Shown here in pieces: positions 6,895 through 11,352 of a stretch of 11,352 bases of DNA. Within the stretch, counting starts at the first letter, position 1. Each line of letters opens with the position of its first letter. A program made the position numbers and the translations under genes. The DNA comes from JBEVEP01 sp040512755 (GTDB lineage Bacteria; Pseudomonadota; Alphaproteobacteria; Rhizobiales; Rhizobiaceae), in assembly GCA_040512755.1 (NCBI GenBank), contig JBEVEP010000199.1:1-11352 (forward strand). Reading direction: 5' to 3'. The notes beneath the pieces were generated by a model, which saw nothing but the letters and a program-made list of their open reading frames with translations, searched no databases and was not told the origin of the DNA.

Positions 6895-7380
6895 ATGAGA
6901 AAGATTGCTTTTGCCGGAGCTGCCGCCCTGTCGCTTCTCGCCATGCCTGCGATGACCCGCGAAGGCATCGCAGTCGGCATGCTGGAATGTTCGATCCAAG
7001 GCGGAGCGGGCTTCATCATCGGGTCAAGTAAGGATCTGAACTGCACATTCAGGCCCAGCTCAAAAGCTCTCGCTCCGGAAGTCTATGTAGGCAAAGTCAA
7101 CAAATTTGGATTGGATGTCGGCGTGACGGAAAAGACGCTGATGCAGTGGCTGGTGCTCGCCCCGAACGCCGATATCTACGCGCCGGGCGCCCTCGCTGGC
7201 AATTATGTCGGAGCCAGCGCCGAAGCCACCGCCGCCATCGGCGCAGGTGCGAATGTGCTGGTCGGTGGATCAGAGCGCACTTTCACCCTGCAGCCGGTCA
7301 GCATTCAGGCCCAGACTGGCCTAAATCTGGCGGTCGGCGTCAGTCAGTTCCAGCTTCGGATGCCAAACCCGGCGGGCTGA
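6895..7380 (+). CDS. DUF992 family secreted protein of unknown function
   Basis: A 161-residue protein with a signal peptide-like start (MRKIAFAGAAALSLLAMPAM) and a mature part that matches my recollection of the DUF992 family, found mostly in rhizobia and relatives. Visible family features are the segment GMLECSIQGGAGFIIGSSKD, the phrase LNCTF, the phrase APGALAGNYVGASAEAT, the Gly/Ala-rich GAGANVLVGG and the ending TLQPVSIQAQTGLNLAVG. Cys32 and Cys50 could form a disulfide in the periplasm. The cleavage site is not ideal: the expected AxA is replaced by MPA followed by MTREG. The function of the family is unknown. The ATG at 6895 has AGGAGG (6882-6887) 7 nt upstream, so the start is firm; an upstream in-frame start at 6820 is not needed. 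The gene is followed by a strong terminator. Confidence 0.88.
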   Translation: MRKIAFAGAAALSLLAMPAMTREGIAVGMLECSIQGGAGFIIGSSKDLNCTFRPSSKALAPEVYVGKVNKFGLDVGVTEKTLMQWLVLAPNADIYAPGALAGNYVGASAEATAAIGAGANVLVGGSERTFTLQPVSIQAQTGLNLAVGVSQFQLRMPNPAG

Positions 7381-7433
7381 TTCCGAGCGCTCGCAGTATC
7401 CCGCATCCTCACCGCGCGACCCCAGGAGACTTA

Positions 7434-7464
7434 AAGAAAAGCCCGGCATTGCCGGGCTTTTCTT
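7434..7464. terminator. bidirectional terminator between the DUF992 gene and pntB
   Basis: AAGAAAAGCCCGGC (7434-7447), an ATT loop and GCCGGGCTTTTCTT (7451-7464) form a perfect 14-bp stem. The A and T flanks of a GC core give a T-run in both directions, so it can end transcripts of the plus-strand DUF992 gene and of the minus-strand pnt cluster, whose last stop is at 7486. Confidence 0.95.
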
Positions 7465-7485
7465 GCATAGGCGAGGTCGCCCAGA

Positions 7486-8883
7486 TCAATGATCCATCGC
7501 CTTGACGATTTCCTCGGTCATCTTTTTTGCGTCGCCGAGCAGCATCATCGTCCCATCCTTGTAGAAAAGCGTGTTGTCTATGCCGGCATAGCCCGACCCG
7601 AGCGAACGCTTGACGAACAGGCAGGTGCGCGCCTTGTCGACATCCAAAATAGGCATGCCATAGATCGGCGAAGACTTGTCGTCGCGGGCTGACGGGTTGG
7701 TCACATCATTTGCGCCGATGACATAGGCCACGTCGGCCTGCGAAAATTCGGAATTGATATCCTCAAGTTCGAAGACCTCGTCGTACGGCACATTGGCTTC
7801 GGCCAGAAGCACGTTCATATGGCCCGGCATGCGGCCGGCGACCGGATGGATCGCGTATTTGACCTCGACCCCGTTGGCCTTGAGTTTGTCCGCCATTTCG
7901 CGCAGCGCGTGCTGAGCCTGAGCGACAGCCATGCCGTAGCCCGGCACAATGATCACCTTCTGTGCATTTGCCATCAGGTAGGCCGCATCGTCGGCCGAAC
8001 CTTGCTTGACCGTCCGCTCGACGCCGTCATCGCTTGCGGCCACGGTCTCACCGCCGAAGCCACCGAGGATAACGGAGATGAAGGAGCGGTTCATGCCCTT
8101 GCACATGATGTATGAAAGGATCGCGCCGGAAGACCCAACAAGCGCGCCCGTGATGATCAGCGCCAGATTGCCGAGGGTGAAGCCGATGCCGGCCGCAGCC
8201 CAGCCGGAATAGGAATTCAGCATCGACACGACGACAGGCATATCCGCCCCGCCGATCGGAATGATGATCAGAACGCCGAGCAACAGCGACAACGCCACGA
8301 TCAGCCAAAACACGAACGTGCTTTCAGTCGTCACCAGAAGAACGATGAGAACCACAAGCGCGATCGCCAGTGCAGCGTTCACAAAATGGCGCATCGGCAA
8401 CAGGATCGGCTTGCCGGACATTCGTCCGTCGAGCTTCAGAAATGCAATCACCGATCCAGTGAAGGTGATCGCGCCTATGGCGACGCCGAGCGACATTTCG
8501 ACCAGCGCCTGCGAATGAATGTCATTGACTGTGCCAATGCCGAAACTTTCCGGCGCGTACATCGCTGCCGCGGCAACCATCACCGCGGCAAAACCGACGA
8601 GGCTATGGAAGGCGGCGACGAGCTGCGGCATCGACGTCATGGCGATACGCCGCGCAGTCACCGCGCCGACACTGCCGCCGACCGCCAGTCCGATCAGGAT
8701 CAGACCGAAGCCGCTTGGGTTTGGGGTCGCCAGCGCGAGCGTCGTCACGATCGCGATGCCCATGCCGATCATGCCGTAGATGTTGCCCTGCCGGCTGGTC
8801 GTCGGATGTGAGAGGCCGCGCAGAGCCAGAATGAACAGGATGCCGGAGACGAGATAGAGGAAGGAGGCGAAGTTCGCGTTCAT
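7486..8883 (-). CDS. pntB: proton-translocating NAD(P) transhydrogenase beta subunit
   Basis: A 465-residue membrane protein, close to the E. coli PntB length (462). Residues 1-275 are a multi-pass membrane domain (dII); residues about 290-465 are the NADP(H)-binding domain (dIII). His93 in AFHSLVG corresponds to the conserved proton-path histidine of dII, and Asp214 and Asn223 (GGADMP, MLNSYSG) match other functionally important positions. In dIII, the nucleotide motif VPGYGMAVAQAQ lies at 313-324, IHPVAGRMPGHMNVLL at 345-360, GANDVTNP at 390-397, and KRSLGSGYAGIDN at 425-437. The enzyme couples proton entry to hydride transfer from NADH to NADP+, supplying NADPH. The ATG at 8881-8883 is separated from the pntAB stop by one base. 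Longer in-frame starts up to 9021 run through pntAB and are rejected. It is the last gene of the cluster. Confidence 0.98.
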   Translation of the reverse strand: MNANFASFLYLVSGILFILALRGLSHPTTSRQGNIYGMIGMGIAIVTTLALATPNPSGFGLILIGLAVGGSVGAVTARRIAMTSMPQLVAAFHSLVGFAAVMVAAAAMYAPESFGIGTVNDIHSQALVEMSLGVAIGAITFTGSVIAFLKLDGRMSGKPILLPMRHFVNAALAIALVVLIVLLVTTESTFVFWLIVALSLLLGVLIIIPIGGADMPVVVSMLNSYSGWAAAGIGFTLGNLALIITGALVGSSGAILSYIMCKGMNRSFISVILGGFGGETVAASDDGVERTVKQGSADDAAYLMANAQKVIIVPGYGMAVAQAQHALREMADKLKANGVEVKYAIHPVAGRMPGHMNVLLAEANVPYDEVFELEDINSEFSQADVAYVIGANDVTNPSARDDKSSPIYGMPILDVDKARTCLFVKRSLGSGYAGIDNTLFYKDGTMMLLGDAKKMTEEIVKAMDH

Positions 8884-8884
8884 C

Positions 8885-9313
8885 TCACTTCTCTTTCTTC
8901 TTGTACATCGCGAGCATGCGCTGTGTGACGAGGAAGCCGCCGAAAATGTTGACCGAGGCGAGGACGAGCGCGATGAAGCCGAAGCCCGTCGCAAGCCCGC
9001 TTGCCGAGATGCCGACCGCAAGCAGCGCGCCGACCACGATCACCGAGGAAATCGCGTTTGTGACAGCCATCAGCGGCGTGTGCAGCGCTGGAGTGACCGA
9101 CCAGACGACGTAGTAGCCAACGAAGATCGCCAGCACGAAGATCGCGAAACGGAAAACGAAGGGATCGATCGCGCCGCCGGATAGCGCGTGGGCGGCGTCG
9201 CCTGCGGCGCCAGCCACTCCCTCAGCTTTTTCGAGGTCCGTAAAGGCCAGTCGCACGCCTGCCACGGCCTGCTCGAGTTGATCCAGCGCCTGTTCGAGAG
9301 CGGTCTTTTCCAT
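8885..9313 (-). CDS. pntAB: NAD(P) transhydrogenase alpha subunit part 2 (membrane part)
   Basis: A 142-residue protein with an acidic N-terminal helix-rich region (residues 1-50) and three hydrophobic segments. These are roughly FRFAIFVLAIFVGYYVVWSV, AVTNAISSVIVVGALLAVG and TGFGFIALVLASVNIFGGF. It ends in a lysine-rich tail, YKKKEK. It matches the separate membrane piece of the alpha subunit in alphaproteobacterial transhydrogenases such as that of Rhodospirillum rubrum, and together with PntB forms the proton channel. The ATG at 9311-9313 overlaps the pntAA stop by one base (TGATG), with GGGAG 7 nt upstream. A GTG one codon earlier (9316) is possible but too close to that ribosome site. The stop lies one base before pntB, so the three pnt genes are translationally linked. 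Confidence 0.96.
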   Translation of the reverse strand: MEKTALEQALDQLEQAVAGVRLAFTDLEKAEGVAGAAGDAAHALSGGAIDPFVFRFAIFVLAIFVGYYVVWSVTPALHTPLMAVTNAISSVIVVGALLAVGISASGLATGFGFIALVLASVNIFGGFLVTQRMLAMYKKKEK

Positions 9314-10611
9314 CACGCATCTCCCTTGGATTTCTTGGCGGTAGGCTTTTTGGCGGCAGGCTTGGCCTGCCCTTCCTCAACAGGACCAGCGACTGGCGCT
9401 GCGCCAGCGGCGGCCTTCTTGACCGGTTTGGGCGGCGCGGGCTCCACCGCTTCGACATTCTTTGCTGGCGCGGCCGACGCCGGGGTGAAATTCGGATGCA
9501 CGACCTTGCCACCGTCTGTCAGCATCGTCGCTTTCACCAGTTCATCCTCGCGATTGATCGACAGCGACTTGGTCGCCTTGTCAACCATCGTTTCCAGGAA
9601 GGCGAAGAGGTTCTTGGCATAGAGCAGCGATGCCGATGCAGCGACACGCCCCGGAACGTTGAGGTGTCCGACAATGGTCACGCCACTATCAGTGGTCACT
9701 ACTTTGCCCGGAACCGCGCCTTCCACATTACCGCCGCGCTCGACCGCCAGGTCAACGATCACCGAACCTGGCCTCATCGACTTGACCATGGCGGCGGAAA
9801 CCAGCTTCGGGGCCGGCCGGCCGGGGATGAGCGCTGTTGTGATGACGATATCCTGCTTGGCGATGTGATCGGCGACAAGCGCGGCTTGCTTGGCCTGATA
9901 CTCTTTGGACATCTCCTTCGCGTAGCCGCCGGCAGTCTCCGCCGCCTTGAACTCCTCGTCCTCGACCGCGACGAATTTGCCGCCGAGCGAGGCCACCTGC
10001 TCCTTGGCGGCCGGACGCACATCGGTCGCAGTGACTGCCGCACCGAGCCGCCGCGCTGTCGCGATCGCCTGGAGACCGGCAACACCCGCGCCCATGACAA
10101 AAACCTTGGCCGCAGGAACCGTGCCCGCCGCGGTCATCATCATCGGCAGCGCGCGGTCATATTCCGCCGCCCCGTCGATCACCGCCTGATAGCCGGCGAG
10201 ATTGGCCTGCGACGAAAGAATGTCCATCGACTGCGCACGCGTGATGCGGGGCATCAATTCCATGGAGAAGGCAGTGACTCCGGCAGCGGCCATCGCCTGT
10301 ACGGAGGGTTCATTCCCATACGGGTCCATGGTGGCAATGACGGCAGCGCCTTTTTTGTAGCTCTTCAATTCCGATTCCGTCGGGCGCCGCACCTTGAGAA
10401 CGACATCCGCCTTCGCCGCATCGCTTGCCTTGCCGATCGAGGCCCCAGCCTTGGCGAACTCGTCGTCGATGATGCGGGAACGCGTACCTGCGCCTGCCTC
10501 GACGATCAGGTCGAAGCCAAGCGCGGCCAGTCGTTTGACAGTGTCCGGCGATGCCGCCACACGCGGCTCATTCGCGTCCACTTCCTTCGGCACGAAAACT
10601 GTCTGTCCCAC
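9313..10611 (-). CDS. pntAA: NAD(P) transhydrogenase alpha subunit part 1 (NAD-binding domain I)
   Basis: A 432-residue soluble peripheral subunit of the alanine dehydrogenase/PNT family that binds NAD(H). The RQD loop motif that positions the nicotinamide is intact: Arg122, Gln127, Asp130 and Ser133 in PRITRAQSMDILSSQ. The Rossmann motif GAGVAG is at 174-179, and Asp197 in TATDVRP is the residue expected to favour NAD over NADP. The catalytic domain ends near residue 375. Residues 376-432 are an Ala/Pro/Lys-rich, probably disordered tail that is not part of the domain and seems longer than in the R. rubrum protein. The start is GTG (10609-10611), with AAAGGA 7 nt before it. The last codons contain the ribosome site of pntAB. 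It is the second gene of the minus-strand cluster, 63 nt after the oxidase subunit gene. Confidence 0.97.
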   Translation of the reverse strand: MGQTVFVPKEVDANEPRVAASPDTVKRLAALGFDLIVEAGAGTRSRIIDDEFAKAGASIGKASDAAKADVVLKVRRPTESELKSYKKGAAVIATMDPYGNEPSVQAMAAAGVTAFSMELMPRITRAQSMDILSSQANLAGYQAVIDGAAEYDRALPMMMTAAGTVPAAKVFVMGAGVAGLQAIATARRLGAAVTATDVRPAAKEQVASLGGKFVAVEDEEFKAAETAGGYAKEMSKEYQAKQAALVADHIAKQDIVITTALIPGRPAPKLVSAAMVKSMRPGSVIVDLAVERGGNVEGAVPGKVVTTDSGVTIVGHLNVPGRVAASASLLYAKNLFAFLETMVDKATKSLSINREDELVKATMLTDGGKVVHPNFTPASAAPAKNVEAVEPAPPKPVKKAAAGAAPVAGPVEEGQAKPAAKKPTAKKSKGDA

Positions 10612-10639
10612 CGCGCGATCCTTTCGCCTGGAACGTTGA

Positions 10640-10664
10640 GCGGACGCGGAGAGTCAGCGTCCGC
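10640..10664 (-). repeat. hairpin between the oxidase subunit IV gene and pntAA
   Basis: GCGGACGC (10640-10647) and GCGTCCGC (10657-10664) are a perfect 8-bp inverted repeat around a 9-nt loop, beginning 10 nt after the upstream stop codon and ending about 28 nt before the pntAA GTG. No T-run follows on the minus strand. It is more likely to be an mRNA processing or stability element, or a partial attenuator, than a full terminator. Confidence 0.5.
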
Positions 10665-10674
10665 GGGAAATGGC

Positions 10675-10923
10675 TCAGGTGATGTGCGCCGGCACTCCGC
10701 GGAGCAGATAGGCTCCGACAGCGCAAATAACGATAAACAGGATGAGACCCGAAAAGAAACCGGCCGTCGTGAAGAATCCGAAGGCCATGGCAATGAGAAG
10801 AGCGGCGCAGACGAGCGCGCCGTATTTCGTTAGAGATATGAACAGGGAATACGTCTTCTGGTGTTCGGGATAGTCCATCTTCCCGCCCAATTCGACGGGG
10901 CCGGTCGGAGTGTGATCAGCCAT
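10675..10923 (-). CDS. aa3-type cytochrome c oxidase subunit IV family protein
   Basis: An 82-residue membrane protein with a short polar N-terminus (MADHTPTGPVELGGKMDYPE) and two hydrophobic stretches, about residues 34-53 and 56-74, separated by a small turn. It matches the bacterial aa3-type cytochrome oxidase subunit IV family (COX4_pro_2), small non-catalytic proteins associated with the haem-copper oxidase in alphaproteobacteria. The phrase DYPEHQKTYSLF before the membrane part is characteristic. The ATG at 10921-10923 has GAGAGGGA about 6 nt upstream. In the window it is the first gene of the minus-strand cluster followed by pntAA-pntAB-pntB, 63 nt apart. Main oxidase subunits are not nearby, so its role as an oxidase subunit here is inferred from family only. 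Confidence 0.88.
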   Translation of the reverse strand: MADHTPTGPVELGGKMDYPEHQKTYSLFISLTKYGALVCAALLIAMAFGFFTTAGFFSGLILFIVICAVGAYLLRGVPAHIT

Positions 10924-11178
10924 TACGATTCCCTCTCGAATACGTTTTTGGGCACATACCGAAAAGAACAGCAGAGAGCAATGGAATCAATCACAGGATA
11001 TGGGCTTGCCCGGAAGAAACATCTTTTTGCATTCCGAGGCTATCGATGCGCTGCAGACCGGTTGCACGGCAGTGAGTCCAGGTCAATTACCACTCGGTTG
11101 ATGACAGGTGAGGCGAGCACTGTGCACATTCTTCCCCGTTGCCACGCCCGCTTTCGCGTCTGGCCATTGTCAAAGAAC

Positions 11179-11194
11179 GCTCCCTGTCGGGAGC
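11179..11194. repeat. short perfect hairpin
   Basis: GCTCCC (11179-11184), a TGTC loop and GGGAGC (11189-11194) form a 6-bp perfect stem. It directly precedes the larger inverted repeat and may be part of the same element. Confidence 0.5.
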
Positions 11195-11203
11195 AGTCGG
11201 GAA

Positions 11204-11262
11204 GCGGGGCGCTGGGTCAGCACCTCGTAAAGTAAATGTATGGCGCCTTCCCAGCGCCCCGC
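11204..11262. repeat. perfect 13-bp inverted repeat
   Basis: GCGGGGCGCTGGG (11204-11216) and CCCAGCGCCCCGC (11250-11262) are exact reverse complements separated by 33 nt, which include the palindrome GGCGCC (11242-11247) and an AT-richer core. No transposase, target duplication or T-run is seen. The form suggests an intergenic palindromic repeat or a stable RNA hairpin; copy number in the genome is unknown. Confidence 0.7.
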
Positions 11263-11352
11263 CGGTGGTCTTGCCCGATCGTCGGGGCCCCCGCGGTGGC
11301 CTCTGCCGGTGCGGGGGAGCCGCGAAGCGGGCCCGGGCCTCGGATGAAAATT
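11217..11352 (-). CDS. possible 3' end of an unrecognised reading frame, open at the window edge
   Basis: On the minus strand a frame is open from the right edge to a TGA at 11217-11219, 44 codons, ending APYIYFTRC. It is Gly/Pro/Ala/Arg-rich, as expected of GC-rich noncoding DNA read in any frame, and its end lies across the 13-bp inverted repeat. I recognise no family. It is kept only because the frame cannot be closed from this window; it is more likely repeat sequence than gene. Confidence 0.15.
   Translation of the reverse strand, partial: IFIRGPGPLRGSPAPAEATAGAPTIGQDHRRGAGKAPYIYFTRC
11288..11317. repeat. GC-rich hairpin
   Basis: CCCCCGC (11288-11294) pairs with GCGGGGG (11311-11317). 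Inside, GGC (11298-11300) can pair with GCC (11305-11307) around a CTCT loop. A second small stem, CCGC/GCGG (11320-11323 and 11327-11330) with a GAA loop, follows at once. Confidence 0.5.

Larger units (their letters stand above)
10924..11352. other. intergenic region with no convincing gene
   Basis: These 429 bases upstream of the oxidase subunit gene should contain its promoter. A weak candidate on the minus strand is TTGCTC, 17 nt, TATGTG, in the segment around 10950-10980. The first 240 bases are of mixed composition without clear structure. An open plus-strand frame here (10861-11235) overlaps the oxidase gene antisense and has no recognisable family. From 11179 to the right edge the sequence becomes GC-rich and highly self-complementary (separate entries). 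I see no tRNA, rRNA or CRISPR. Confidence 0.6.

Noticed and set aside
5982..7046. Minus-strand open frame of 354 codons over the TPR gene and into the DUF992 gene
   Set aside because: It is antisense to two well-supported genes and mirrors the TPR repeat pattern, which explains its apparent regularity.
9496..10833. Plus-strand open frame of 445 codons across pntAA
   Set aside because: Antisense to pntAA and the gap upstream of it; Arg/His-rich shadow with no recognisable domain or ribosome site.
10861..11235. Plus-strand frame of 124 codons at the right side, including an ATG at 10981
   Set aside because: No clear ribosome site, overlaps the oxidase subunit gene antisense, and the end lies in the inverted repeat; no family is recognised.
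11204..11262. Insertion-sequence ends
   Set aside because: The 13-bp perfect inverted repeats enclose only 33 nt, with no transposase and no visible target duplication, so an intact IS is excluded; a MITE-like or palindromic repeat remains possible.
1..11352. CRISPR array, tRNA or rRNA genes, prophage or defence genes
   Set aside because: I found no regularly spaced direct repeats, no tRNA T-loop with matching acceptor, no rRNA segments, and no phage or defence protein families on either strand.

Overview
The window is an ordinary chromosomal stretch of an alphaproteobacterium, most likely a member of the Hyphomicrobiales (Mesorhizobium/Phyllobacteriaceae-like). This rests on the gene families and their form: a soxBDAG sarcosine oxidase operon, a proton-translocating transhydrogenase split into PntAA and PntAB, a DUF992 secreted protein, an aa3-type cytochrome oxidase subunit IV of the alphaproteobacterial kind, an Arg/Lys-rich S21, and uniformly high-GC coding sequence. 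The genus is an inference from recognition, not from a database search.

Layout. Positions 1-4874 (minus strand) hold the heterotetrameric sarcosine oxidase operon in the order soxB, soxD, soxA, soxG; soxG runs off the left edge. The genes are tightly packed (17-nt gap, 1-nt overlap, 8-nt overlap). The enzyme oxidatively demethylates sarcosine, an intermediate of choline/glycine betaine and creatinine breakdown, to glycine and hydrogen peroxide, and passes the one-carbon unit to tetrahydrofolate. A divergent intergenic region (4875-5259) separates it from rpsU (ribosomal protein S21, GTG start), which ends in a clear rho-independent terminator. A 170-nt region with three perfect or near-perfect inverted repeats follows, then a plus-strand six-TPR lipoprotein gene (5757-6611) and a DUF992 secreted-protein gene (6895-7380). 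A strong bidirectional terminator (7434-7464) closes the DUF992 gene and the convergent minus-strand cluster.

Positions 7486-10923 (minus strand) hold a small aa3 oxidase subunit IV gene, then pntAA, pntAB and pntB. The transhydrogenase uses the proton gradient to reduce NADP+ with NADH in the inner membrane; a respiratory subunit just upstream is consistent with shared expression but does not prove it. The last 429 bases (10924-11352) have no convincing gene. Their final 170 bases are GC-rich and strongly self-complementary, including a perfect 13-bp inverted repeat, and look like an intergenic repeat or structured RNA.

I saw no clear undescribed multigene system. The most interesting items are the structured intergenic regions at 5606-5731 and 11179-11330, the recurrent Lys-Gly-Asp peptide created by Shine-Dalgarno sequences embedded in upstream genes, and the long Ala/Pro/Lys-rich tail on PntAA.
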